Assembly (NCBI GenBank): GCA_947311845.1
Contig: CAMZMU010000049.1
Coordinates: forward strand, 5,689,678 to 5,753,677
Direction: 5' to 3'
DNA from: Poa pratensis
Taxonomy: Eukaryota; Streptophyta; Magnoliopsida; Poales; Poaceae
DNA: 64,000 bases
Made by a program: the position numbers and the translations under genes. Of the stretch, positions 53,481 to 64,000 are shown piece after piece; the stretch's first letter is position 1; each line of letters begins with the position of its first letter. The notes below the pieces were generated by a model that had not been told where the DNA came from, ran no database searches, and was given only the letters and a program-made list of their open reading frames with translations.

Positions 53481-53812
53481 GGTGCAGATGCACCCATTGA
53501 TCAAAAACCAATTTTCAAATGTTACAAAAATAAATATAAAATTTTGAATATACTTCAAGACATTTAATGTTAGCACAAAAGTTTCGTGAAGAGAAGACAT
53601 TTTCTGTGACATGTGCAAAAAAAGACAAATCCAGACGCTGCAAAATGACTTTGTACGAGACTTTTTTCTTTTTTGCACAAGTCACAAAAAATATATTTTC
53701 TCCGCGAAACTTTTTGTGCTAACACACAATATCTTGATGTATGCGGAATTTTTTATTTTTTGACATTTAAAAAGTTTTTAAAAATATTTTACACAACGGG
53801 TGCATCTGCACC
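53481..53812. mobile_element. Long palindromic MITE (fold-back element)
   Basis: About 330 bp forming one large hairpin. Arms open GGTGCAGATGCACCC (53481-53495) and close GGGTGCATCTGCACC (53798-53812). Inner parts pair well, for example GTTAGCACAAAAGTTTCG against CGAAACTTTTTGTGCTAAC. The terminal motif is itself palindromic. No clear target duplication found. A transcript through it would be a natural small-RNA source. Confidence 0.8.
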
Positions 53813-54599
53813 TGTGACCCAAAACGTCGTGTCCCATCGCAGTCCCATATCTTTTGTAAGTTGTTCATCGGAGGACCATTTATTATCTGACCAGTGAATA
53901 GTGATGACTTACCCGTGTGACGCTTTGACCACTGCCACGCCGACAGTGGCCCTACATGGCGTAACAGCTAGACGTAACAGCAAAAACAAACATCAGATTG
54001 TATTTATTTTTTTCCAAAATACGGTCATATTTCACTTTTAAATCTGTCTTGTTGGCTCGCGCCGATGCTTTTGGCCGGTGAACACAAGTAGGTACAGGTA
54101 TTATTTTAATATGTTTTTTCTACAATTCCGCTGAATCTTGATCCATATGATGCAGTCATTGGGAGCAGCTCGTGGATGTGGACATGGGAGCTGTTCTCGG
54201 CAATGGCGTGTTGAGTGGCTCGCAGCGGGGATAAGGGTCAGGGTGCAGGTGGAAGTGGGCCGCCCACGGCGCCCTCGGCCCAAGCCCACCTAATAACGTA
54301 CGTGGATACCCACGGGTACGGAAAAAAAATCATGTGGGGTTCGTGGGACTCCCCGTGGTTGCCCACGTCGAGCCCAACCTCTCTCGTCCCCAACATCGAG
54401 CCGCCCTCTCTCAGTCTCGCTCGTTCCCCACATCGCGCTGCCCTCCCGCCGCCCACCCGCCGCCGGCCACCTTCCCATGGCTGGACGGTCACCGCCTTCT
54501 GATGCTCTTCCCCCCCCCGCTCGTCCCCCCTCCCTCAGATCCGTCCACCCGCTCGTCCCCTCCTCCCTCAGATCCATCCCTAGCTCGAACCCAAGCAAC

Positions 54600-56094
54600 A
54601 TTACCAGTCTTGCCTGGCGGCGGTGAAAATGAAGACGCCGACGAGGATCTATCTGTGTATGGAAGAACTACGGGGTCTGGCGAGGTATGGAAGCAGAGTT
54701 TACCGTACGACGCTCAAACTCGAATCGATGATGCCCTGATGGAGCAAATAGTTGGTGTCAAAATTGAGAAGGATAGATCTGGTGCAGGCCACGGTGAGTC
54801 CCCAAACTCCAAGAAACGGAAGCACAAGGTAAGAATTAATTCTTTGCGTGTGTATCTTTCTGTAAGGATGGTGCTGCAGATGATGTCTTTGTTTGGGAAT
54901 ATTTTTTTGAGCAACCAAACACTCACAGGCAAATATTTATCATGATCTCATAGGATGGTGCAGTGCACAGGGAGCAGCCTCGACAGGTGATAAACAATGA
55001 CATGAAGGTCTGCAAGGACGTCACCAGAAAGAGTCGGAAGAAGGTAAACAAAGCAATGAATGATTATACTAGTAATTGACATTCCAGTTCAGAATTCACC
55101 ATTGGCCATACACAGTTAATGTTCTTTTCAAGCACATGTCTGAAATTTGATTATTCAGTTAATAACCAGAAAACAGGTTAATCTTAGCTTGAATTATTTG
55201 ACTCAATTTTCAGGTGGGGCTTTCAAGTCCACGAGTGACAACATCACCAGCGGTGAATATGCTCATGAGGACAACATCACAGAAAAGGAGCTCAAATATG
55301 GTGAGACCTGGTTCATCAAAAAAGGCAAAAATGGCAGGTTCACATGATTCACCTCCACAGCAGTCTCCAATATCTCCCTCAATAAATGATCTATCTCCTG
55401 CTGGAAGTTCCCATTGTAAGATCTGCTACCATGTATTCCTTGGTTATTCATCTACTTTTTACTCTTGGCCAGCTAACTAAACTTCTTTTCCATGCATGTA
55501 GGCCGGGCATGCAGACCCCGCAAGCTAGTATCACGCATATGGGAGGAGGTTGAGCCAATTTATGAAGGAAAAAGACTTATGAAAGGTCGTTGCCTTCACT
55601 GCGATCAAATATTTCCAGCTTCAAGAGACTCGGGAAGCAGCCATATTGGTCGACATTTAAAGGTATGCGAATCTAAGATGGCTATGAATGCAATGGTAGA
55701 TAAAATGGGTCATCCTGAGGAGATTGACCCAAACTGGAAGTTTGATCCGAAGGTTGCAAGAAGAAAACTTGTAAAACTCATAGTTGTCAATGAAATGCCT
55801 TTTTCACTTGTGGAGTATGCGCCCTTTAGAGAATTCACTGCATCCTTAAATCCATGGTTTGCAAAAATTAGTAGGACAACAATTAAAGAAGATTGTGTCG
55901 CTGCTTTCAAAAGCATTGGAGATGAAATGAAAGAATATTTTAAAGACTGTGACTCTCGGATATCTCTCACGGGTGACATGTGGACATCTAATAAAAAACT
56001 AGGCTATCTTTGCCTCACATGTCATTTCATATCTAATGATTGGGTGCTCCATAAGAGGATTATGGCATTTAGCATGATGGAGATGCCTCACAAT
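54600..56094 (+). pseudogene. hAT transposase with BED zinc finger, 3' end cut off
   Basis: Exons with good GT/AG sites: one ending 54828 (DALMEQIVGVKIEKDR ... SKKRKHK), then 54954-55043, 55214-55415 and 55502 onward. The last exon has the BED finger (SRIWEEVEPIYEGKR, then CLHCDQIFPASRDSG, and HIGRHLKVC), a spacer, and the start of the hAT catalytic region (SLTGDMWTSNKKLGYLCLT, WVLHKRIMAFSMM). This is the RICESLEEPER/DAYSLEEPER type of domesticated or active hAT transposase. The frame is intact up to PHN, where a CACTA element begins at 56095; the RNase H-like core and dimerisation domain are missing from the window. The first exon start is uncertain because the sequence upstream of 54600 is Pro-rich and ambiguous. 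Confidence 0.82.
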
Positions 56095-58301
56095 CACTAG
56101 TAGAGAACAAGGCAACAGTACTGGCCTTATTGGGCCTTTAGCACCGGTTGTGCAACCGGTACTAAAAGGTCGGGACTAAAGGGGTACCCCTTTAGTACCG
56201 GCTGTATATACAACCGGTGCTAAAGGCCCTCCACGTGGGTGAACCTGCGCGCGCGCAGCTGAAGACCTTTAGTACCGGTTGGTAATACCAACCGGTACTA
56301 AAGGTTCCTGCTTTTTTGCCCCCCGCTTATTTTTTCAGGGGGGTTTAGGTTTTCAGTTTTTTTTTCTTTTCGCTTATTTTTCGGGGTTTAGGGTTTCTGT
56401 TTTTTTCCTTTTCGCTCATTTTTCAGGGTTTCGGAGGAGATCACGTATAAAGTACTTACTACACATATAAAGTACTCATTACACATATAAAGTACTCTCG
56501 TTACATATAAAGTACTCATAATTACAATGGAGATCACCGCTAGCTAGTACATGCATGGAGGGAGTCTATTTTTCGACATAGTGGAATTCACCGAATTCAT
56601 CTACGACATGCGTCAGAATGAATCCCGCCAATTCCTCCGCAATAGCTTTTACGCGGTTTTTTGGTAGGAGCTGGTTCCGCTTCCTTGACATCTTTAAAAG
56701 AAGGAGATCAAATCAGTTATGATCGAAACTAAACACAATTGATGGTAGCAAAATAAAAGTTGTGTATGATGTTTACATACCTCTCGATTTCTTACACTAT
56801 TGACTCACTCATTGACCCTCATGTGAATAAACTCGTAAACATAGTATCCACATAGTTCCGTCCCCTGTGGTTGTCGCAGACACCACTATACAAGAATTTA
56901 ATTTAATCAAATAATGATCAAGAGAATGATAATGGTATTAGAAAGATACACAGACCTAGATACGTAGTAGTACTTACGTTGTTAGCCTTGAACTGCAGCT
57001 TATCTTTCCATTCACCGCGTTCTTCCGCGATGAACTTTTTCAAACCCTGCCCGGAAAAGAAAATGAATTGAGGAGTTATTACTTATACTTTTGATATCCG
57101 GAAATGAACGAAAGAGACCGATATAGTGCGATTGAAATTACCTCTTGAGCATTAGACGCACGCTTTTGTACTCATCTTGATCTCTCCTTAATGAGTCCCA
57201 GACTTCAACTTCTCCTTCCTCGAGTCTAATGATTAGCAGAATGAAGTGGTACCTGCACACATTTATATACGCAGGTATTCAGAACTTATCAATTACACTT
57301 AATATCGGGAAAGCAAAATAAAATGTGTACAAGACAGTAACACTCACCCGAAGTTGTAAGGAAAAAGTATTTCTTTTTTGGTACTTTGTCGCTTAAAAAA
57401 CGTTAGCAAAAACGTCCTCTGTGTCCTCGGGATGGTCAGCTATGGTCCGGACATGAACTTTATCCGGGTCAATGAACCCAATGTCCCAGATTCCTCTCAT
57501 TCGGCATTCACGAATCTTCATTCTGCATAATAGCGTACAAAAGAATGTTGTGAGGATAATTACAAGCAATGAACGAGCTTAACTATAAATAATTAAATTA
57601 CACAAATAAATTACATACAGACAATAGCAGCTGATGATAGATTTGTCGAGAGCAAGTTGATTGTACATCTGAAAAAGTTCGGAGAACTCAACCTGCACAC
57701 CATATTGTCGGAAGTAGTGTTGTTCCTTAACTCCCGCCATGAGATAGATTTTCCCTTCTTTTGTGGCGGCCATGTACCAGTTATGCAATTTATATAACTG
57801 TGTTGTTAGAGCACTCGGATTTTCGACCAGAGGCAGCCGAGTTCAAATTTATATTGAATTGTTATCTGCGCTATGGGGTAACCTGTGTCGCCAATGACAA
57901 CTTCTCCATGCTCGATTTCCCGAGCTTCAAAGGCACAATGAGCGGGGCGATCGATTGTGCTTCTTGTTCTCCGAGCTGGGCAACTCTTTTCCCGCACGCT
58001 TTATCTTGCTCCATCTGTGAGGAAAGTACCTTGTCAATACCTCGCTCATAGTCTGAAAGGGGCGGTGGTGGAGGGTCATATAGGTTGTCAACAGTGTGAT
58101 CTTTTACCTCAGTTGGTATAGTCTTCAGAAGTTCCTTTATGGGGTCCAGTCTTGCCTCCAGTCTTTCCTTTTTTTCTGTTCAAAAAAGGCTCTCGCCTCT
58201 TCACGTGTGCTCACTTCTAATTCCTCCCGAGTCATCTCACAAGCTAACTTCTCAGTAGCCGTGACTTCCTTGGGTTTTTTTGCACGTTTCTTGACAGGGG
58301 A
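56095..58301. mobile_element. CACTA transposon, one end, interrupted by gypsy
   Basis: Starts CACTAGTAGAGAACAAGGC inside the hAT gene. The subterminal region has TTTAGTACCGGTTG / CAACCGGTACTAAA repeats in both directions, typical of a different CACTA subfamily from the one at 12.4 kb. The body carries an Ulp1-type ORF on the minus strand. It is broken at 58302 by the gypsy LTR; the other CACTA terminus is presumably beyond the right edge. Confidence 0.85.
56780..58290 (-). pseudogene. CACTA-encoded Ulp1-like cysteine protease ORF
   Basis: Minus-strand exons show, in order: KKPKEVTATEKLACEM with a Lys/Glu-rich leader (58.28-58.15 kb), HNWYMAATKEGKIYLM and QVEFSELFQMYNQLALDKS (57.79-57.63 kb), HFILLIIRLEEGEVEVWDS (57.25-57.18 kb), KKFIAEERGEWKDKLQ (57.05-57.0 kb) and QPQGTELCGYYVYEFI (56.88-56.82 kb). 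These are the His, Asp, Gln and Cys boxes of the C48/Ulp1 fold found in the second ORF of many plant CACTA elements. Introns separate the boxes. A stop appears inside the WDS..MRVNE region (MRVNE then TGA), which may be a true end or decay. The 5' part is truncated by the gypsy insertion at 58302. Confidence 0.75.
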
Positions 58302-59872
58302 TGATGGCGTGAATCACACGCTCGTTGGGAGACCCCAAGAGGAGGTATGATGCAGTTTAGCAGCAAGTTTTCCCTCAGAAAGAAACCAAGGTTATCGAAC
58401 CAGTAGGAGCAGCAACTCTTCAGAAGGTTGTTGGTGGCGCCGTTACTCGATCACCAACGTGGAGCCTGCACACAACACAATCAAACTACTTTGCCCCAAC
58501 GAAACAGTGAGGTTGTCAATCTCACCGGCTTGCTGAAAACAAAGGATTAAACGTATGGTGTGGAAAATGAGTTTAATTGCAGAGAATGAAAAAGGAACAG
58601 TTTGCAGTTTGTGGTGGTTTAATCAGTGTAAAAGAATGGACCGGGGTCCACAGTTCACTAGTGGTGTCTCTCCATAAAAGATAACTAACATGTTGGGTGA
58701 ACAAATTACAGCTGGGCAATTGGCAAATAGTGAGCGCATGACAATGCATATACATGACATGATGACTACTATGATATTTAATTGGGCATTACGACAAGAT
58801 ACATAGACCGTTACCCAACAACATCTATGACTAATAATCCACCGCCGGGTTGTCATCCGAATCCCCCGTTGGTATAAAGTTGCAAGCAACGGATAATTGC
58901 ATTAAGTAAAGTGCGTAATGTAAACAAACACATATGCCCGTGGACATAGCATCGTTAGGTTATCCCTAGTGGCAACAGCACATCCACAACCTTAGAACTT
59001 TCTGTCACTGTCCCAAATAAAATGGAGGCATGAACCCACTATCTAGCTTAAATACTCTCTCTTGGAGTTACAAGCATCTACTTCGCCAAAGCATCTACGA
59101 GTAACGGAAAACATGCAAGATCTTAAATAACATATAAGATAAATTGATAATCAACTTGACATAGTATTCAATATTCATCGGATCCCAGCAAACACAATAT
59201 GTAGCATTACAATAATATGATCTTGATCATGTAGGGCAGCTCACAAGATCTAAACATGATGGCACAAAGTGGAGAGACAACCATCTAGCTACTGCTATGG
59301 ACCCGTAGTCCAAGGATGAACTACTCACGCATCACTCCGGAGGCAGGCATGGCGATGTAGAAGCCTCCGGTGACGATTCCCCTCTCCGGCAGGGTGCCGG
59401 GAAGAGGTTCTGAACCCTCCCGAGCTAGGGTTGACGGCGGCGGCGTCTCTGGAACTTTTCGTGGATATTTGCTCAGGTACTTAGGGTTTTCGCGTCGGGG
59501 GGAATAAGTAGGCGAAAGGGCGGCGGCTGAGACCCCCGAGGGGCCCACACCACCCTAGGGCGCGGCAGAGGGGGGCCCGCGCCCTAGGTGCGTGGGGCCT
59601 CCTGGCTCCTCTCTGTTGCTCCTTCGTCCGTCAGGGTGTTCTGGAAAAATAGGGACCCCCGTGTAGTTTCGTCCAATTCCGAGAATATTTCCAGACTAGC
59701 TTTTCTGGAATACAAAAACAGCAGAAAACAGGAACTGGCACTTCGGCATCTTGTTAATAGGTTAGTCCCAAAAAATGTATAAAAGTGATATAAAGTAGAT
59801 GCAAAACATGTAGCAATTGGTATAAAACAAGCATGGAACATCAAAAATTATAGATACGTTTGAGACGTATCA
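58302..59872 (-). repeat. 3' LTR of gypsy element
   Basis: 1571 bp, pairs with 63479 onward. The first 520 bp of the two LTRs align with small indels (for example GTGGCGCCGTTACTCGATCACC against a shorter GTGCGCCAAACGCGG, and TTGGCAAA against TTGACAAA), so the LTRs have diverged somewhat since insertion. Confidence 0.9.
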
Positions 59873-59884
59873 GCATCCCCAAGC

Positions 59885-62684
59885 TTAGTTCCTACTCGTC
59901 CTCGAGTAGGTAAACGATAAAAACAAAATAATTTTTGAGGTGACATGCTACATCATAATCTTGATCATATAATATTGCAAGGCACATGTAAATGAATGAA
60001 GTGATCCAAGTCAATGGTCTATAATTTGCTACCAAATAGATAATGAGTAAACAATGAATCACACAAGCTAAACGTTTTCATGAATAGTACTTTCGAGACA
60101 AGCATCAAACAGTTTTGCATAAGTGTTAACTCATAAAGCAATAGTTTCTAATAAAAGGTATTTAATCAACACAAAGGAAGAATTTAGTTTCAGCATTTGC
60201 TTCAACTTTCAACATATTTATCTCATGGATATTGTCAACACAAAGTAGTATAACAAGTCCAATACATTGCATATAACGCATGTTGTAACAAAGTTGACAC
60301 TAGTGTTTGCTTGTGGAAGACAGAAAGAATAGGAAAACTGACTCAACATAAAAGTAAAAAAAGGCCCTTCGCAGAGGGAAGCAGGGATTAATCATGTGCT
60401 AGAGCTTTTAGGTTTTTGAAAGCATATAGAGATTGCATAAAATATTTGATACTCCTCCCAACCTTGCTAACACAAGCCATGGCTAACCGAATCCTCGGGT
60501 GCCTTCCATCAATCACATACCATGGAGGAGTATCTATTTTTGAGAGGTGTTTGTTAATTGTCAACGAATGGTAGCGGGTGAGAACAGTATTCTACCTGTC
60601 AAACGGACTTTTAAGAGCGGCTCCCATGAAGGACGTTATTTCTACCAGCAAGGCAGATCATCCCTCTTTCTCTTTGGTTTACACACATTCAGGTATTTCA
60701 CTGTTTGTCATTGCTTACTGATGAATCAGGGCAAAAGTGTGAAGAGAATTAATTGGTTAAAGTTGTAATTAATTGGGACTGGGCACCCCGTTGCCAGCTC
60801 TTTTTGCAAGTTATTGGATAAGCGGATGTATATGCCACTAGTCCAGGTGTAAAAGTCCATTCAACAAATAGAATAAAGAATAACCACACTAATTCCTCAT
60901 GAGCTAGTAAACATTGACACAAAAAGGGAATAATAACATTTTGAATAATTTAAAGGTAGCACATGAAAAATTTACTTGGAGTGGCAAGGAAATACCACAT
61001 ATAGGTAGTTATGGTGGACACAAATGGCATGGATTTTGGCTCAAGGATTTGGATGCACGAGAAGCATTCCCTCTCAGTACAGAGTTTAGGCTAGCAAGGT
61101 TATGTAAGCAAACAAGAATATCAACCCGTACACCAAGTTTTATATGACAAACATATTGCAAACGTTATAAGACTTCATACCGTCTTCCTTGTTAACCAAA
61201 CCCTGTTATTAGAAAATATCTAGACCTTAGAGATACCACCGATGCAAACCAAATTTTCAACAAGCTTTACGGTAGTTCTTCACTAATAGGCTTAACTCAT
61301 GTGATGCACAATTTAATCATGATCTACTTGTTAACTCAAAACAATTGACAAGCATCAAGTTATCCATTAGTGATCTACAAGATTAAGCAAGTTTTTCCTT
61401 ATACCAATTACCACATGCAACATTTTCTGAACCAACCAAACACCAATCAATTTATTTCATCAACTCTCCAAACAAATATAAGTGAAGCAAGAGAGTACTT
61501 TCTACAAAAGAAAGCTAATAGCTCTGACAAGAGATACATGAAAACAAGAGCTAAAAGCTGAACAGCGCTAGATATGAATACTCAACAAATATAAGTGAAG
61601 AATAGGAGTATTCTCATGAAAAAGCGGAGCGTGTCTCTCTCCCAATCAAGAATGCTAGGGTCCAGTCAAGCTTTATTGAAAATAAAAGTGCAATACTGAA
61701 AATAAAAGCACACAGACGCTCCAAGAAAAGCACATATGATGTGAAAGAATTAAAATATAGTTTCACTAGAGATGACCTGATAATTTTGACGATGAAGAAG
61801 GGGATGCCTTGGGCATCCCCAAGCTTAGACGCTTGAGTCTTCTTGAAATATGCTGGGGAGATCCATGGGAGCCTCCCCAAGCTTAAGCTCTTCACTCTTC
61901 TTGATCCTATTATATCATCCTTCTCTCTTGACCCTTGAAAACTTCCGTCACACCAAACTCAAAGTAGATCTCATTAGAGGGTTAGTGCATAATCAAAAAT
62001 TCACATGTTCTATAAAGACGCAATATGATTTGTTACTTTAAACATTAGCTACAGCCACTGATGTTATGTGAAGCTCTTCCACCCAAAAAAGAATTTCACT
62101 CAACACTAGTAAAAGAGAGAATGCAAAATAAAAAGGCATAATCTGTCTAAAACAGAACAGTCCGCAAAGACGAATTTTTTCAAGGCACTTACGACGCTCA
62201 GATCGAGAAACTTGAACTAATGAAAGATTCAGACATTCATAAAGATTACGCACAAAAATTTCAGATTTAATTAACAATCTGGTGATTTTAGGAATTTCGT
62301 ACAGTGAACAGCAAAAATCTGTTTCTGCGCAGCAATCAAAATTAAGCATCTTAACATTAGAGGCTACTCTTGGCACAACAATGCGAGAAAATAAAGATAC
62401 AAAGGAGTTGCTACAGAAGTAAACACTCCTTGACTCAATAAAAGAAAAATTGCAGAAAAAAATAATGGGTTGCCTCCCATAAGCGCTTTTCTTTAACGCC
62501 TTTTAGCTAGGCACAAAGCATGCATCAAGTATTACCAAGTGAAGAAAGGTCTAATTCATCAAAAGCTTCATCAAGAACAGGGTTTGTCACACTAGGACTT
62601 TTCAGTTTACGTAATTCTTGGGAAGAAAATTTAAATAGACCATTATGTGACTCACCCTCAAGCTCATTGAACACGTTATCCGTT
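59885..62684. other. Gypsy internal region without coding domains
   Basis: 2.8 kb of AT-rich sequence between the purine tract and the gag remnant. Small ORFs (60547-60768, 60914-61147, 62038-62376 and others) show no known retrotransposon domain. This is the usual filler of non-autonomous Triticeae gypsy elements. Confidence 0.55.
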
Positions 62685-63459
62685 TTAAACACACCGTGGG
62701 TTTTGGTTTAGAAATTTTTGGCACATACATAAATTTTTGCTCTCTCCCCACAAAAGCCTTTTGCTTTTAGTTTTAATAGAGGTAAAAGTAGAACTTATTA
62801 CATCCATAGCCTCCTCTAATTCACCAATCCTAAGATTTTGATTATCTTGAATAGTACTAGTTTCTAAAACAGCAATTCTTTCATTAATGGTTCCCAGTGA
62901 TTCATCAACTTTGCTAGTACTATCAAGGAGATTTGGCAAATTTTTCTCTATAGACTCCAATTTCTTTATAACATCTTCCAAGGTGATCTCATTTTTAATG
63001 TTACTAACAGGTGGTGTTCCTACTAGACTCTCAATAATATAACTAGCTTCCAACGCAGGGTACCAAGAAAGTTCCCGTCAAAGTGTCCAAGACATATCTA
63101 TACCAGCTAGTTATGCCAACATAAAAATTTCTAAGCAGGATCATAGTGGAATATTTTTTAGTACACCTACGATGAGCATCGCTGATTCTATACCAAGCAT
63201 CTTTCAAACTTTCTCCACTTTGTTGCTTAAAAGATCGAACCTCAACTTCAGGAACCGAAACATGATGAGCCGAACCAGACATGATAACTAACAGAAAACA
63301 AAACTGAAAATAAACTAAATGCAAGTAACTAATTTTTTTGTGTTTTTGATAATTGAAAGCAAACAAGATAAAATAAAATAAACTAAGCAAGACAAAAACA
63401 AAGTAAAGAGATTGGAAGCGTGAAACTCCCCTTGCAGAAGACTGCTGTCTCCCCGGCAA
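62685..63459 (-). pseudogene. Gypsy gag remnant
   Basis: Two frames. 63282-63043 reads MSGSAHHVSVPEVEV, then FKQQSGESLKDAWYRISDAHRRC and LLRNFYVGITSWYRYVLD, matching the retrotransposon gag fold (E-S-L-x-x-A-W-x-R). The second frame, 63053-62685, starts EASYIIESLVG and has a coiled-coil segment (LEDVIKKLESIEKNLPNL ... GELEEAMDVI). A one- or two-base shift near 63050 separates them. No zinc knuckle or enzymatic domain follows. Confidence 0.7.
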
Positions 63460-63478
63460 CGGCGCCAGAAAAAGAGCT

Positions 63479-64000
63479 TGATGCGTGAATCACACGCTCG
63501 TTGGGAGACCCCAAGAGGAAGGTATGATGCAGTTCAGCAGCAAGTTTTCCCTCAGAAAGAAACCAAGGTTATCGAACCAGTAGGAGCAGCAACTCTTCAG
63601 AAGGTTGTTGGTGCGCCAAACGCGGGACCTGACACACAACACAATCAAACTACTTTGCCCCAACGAAACAGTGAGGTTGTCAATCTCACGGCTTGCTGAA
63701 AACAAAGGATTAAACGTATGGTGTGGAAAATGAGTATTAAATTGCAGAGAATGAAAAAGGAACAGTTTGCAGTTTGTGGTTGTTTAATCAGTGTAAAAGA
63801 ATGGACCGGGGTCCACAGTTCACTAGTGGTGTCTCTCCATAAAGACTAACATGTTGGGTGAACAAATTACAGCTGGGCAATTGACAAATAGTGAGCGCAT
63901 GACAATGCATATACATGACATGTTGACTACTATGATATTTAATTGGGCATTACGACAAGATACATAGACCGTTATCCAACAGCATCTATGACTAATAATC
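63479..64000 (-). repeat. 5' LTR of gypsy element (partial)
   Basis: Begins at the boundary TGATGCGTGAATCACACG and continues to the window end; the remaining 1.05 kb expected from its partner is outside. Confidence 0.88.

Larger units (their letters stand above)
58302..64000 (-). mobile_element. Gypsy LTR retrotransposon, non-autonomous, runs off the right edge
   Basis: Minus orientation. The 3' LTR is 58302-59872; the purine tract GCTTGGGGATGC lies next to it (59884-59873 on the minus strand). The internal region 59873-63478 is only 3.6 kb. The primer site TGGCGCCGTTGCCGGGG is at 63467-63451, and the 5' LTR begins at 63479 and is cut by the window end. The LTR opens TGATACGTCTCAAACGTATC on the minus strand, a signature of abundant Triticeae gypsy families. 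Only gag remnants are seen; protease, reverse transcriptase and integrase are absent. It inserted into the CACTA element. Confidence 0.9.

Noticed and set aside
1..64000. CRISPR arrays, rRNA or tRNA genes
   Set aside because: None seen: no regularly spaced direct repeats of that type, and no tRNA cloverleaf or rRNA sequence noticed. tRNA-Met similarity is limited to retrotransposon primer sites.

Overview
This window looks like intergenic-rich nuclear DNA from a Triticeae grass (wheat, Aegilops, barley or a close relative). The evidence is: Stowaway MITEs with TA duplications and CTCCCTCC ends, CACTA elements opening CACTAGTAGA, a gypsy LTR opening TGATACGTCTC with a TGGCGCCGTTGCC-type primer site, short-LTR copia elements primed by initiator tRNA-Met, and grass-type low-copy families (germin-like proteins, MATH-BTB, type I MADS, NLR, DUF6598). 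There are no bacterial-style operons. Family names are assigned from remembered motifs; no search was run.

Layout. 1-4.34 kb: the 5' part of a decayed copia element on the minus strand, abutting a broken thionin-like cysteine-rich gene (4.47-4.84 kb). 7.8-15.9 kb: a CC-NBS-LRR (NLR) pseudogene on the plus strand with several frameshifts. Its last coding exon is split by a complete 3.27-kb CACTA transposon (GTG duplication) that has captured a CIPK-type kinase fragment. 17.1-18.6 kb: three diverged direct repeats form the upstream region of a frameshifted type I MADS gene (18.78-19.59 kb). 19.86-22.99 kb: a LINE fragment with a 14-bp duplication, then a Helitron with both termini. 23.8-27.3 kb: duplicated segments around an intact four-exon, three-module thionin-like gene (25.63-26.47 kb, minus). 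29.5-34.7 kb: broken copies of a RETICULATA/DUF399-like first exon, a MATH-BTB gene and a DUF6598 gene.

38.98-53.4 kb is a germin-like protein (GLP) array of three minus-strand genes. The middle copy is a chimera: its 5' half matches GLP1 and its 3' half matches GLP3, and the spacer is duplicated on both sides of it, as unequal crossing-over within exon 2 would produce. Later insertions decorate the array: a TTA-flanked Harbinger-like element carrying an intact AP2/ERF ORF, and a 5.0-kb non-autonomous copia (gag only, GAACC duplication) that contains a TAA-flanked DNA element. 53.5-64 kb is a transposon nest: a palindromic MITE, then a BED-zinc-finger hAT transposase gene cut by a CACTA element (Ulp1-type ORF), itself cut by a gypsy retrotransposon that runs off the right edge.

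Genes that look intact in this window are the three-module thionin-like gene, GLP1, the transposon-borne ERF, and (C-terminally truncated) GLP2. The other recognisable host genes carry one or more lesions. The locus reads as a defence-related region (NLR, thionin-like, GLP) shaped by tandem duplication, exon duplication and nested transposition. The best candidates for something undescribed are the exon-triplicated cysteine-rich peptide gene and the recombinant GLP array.
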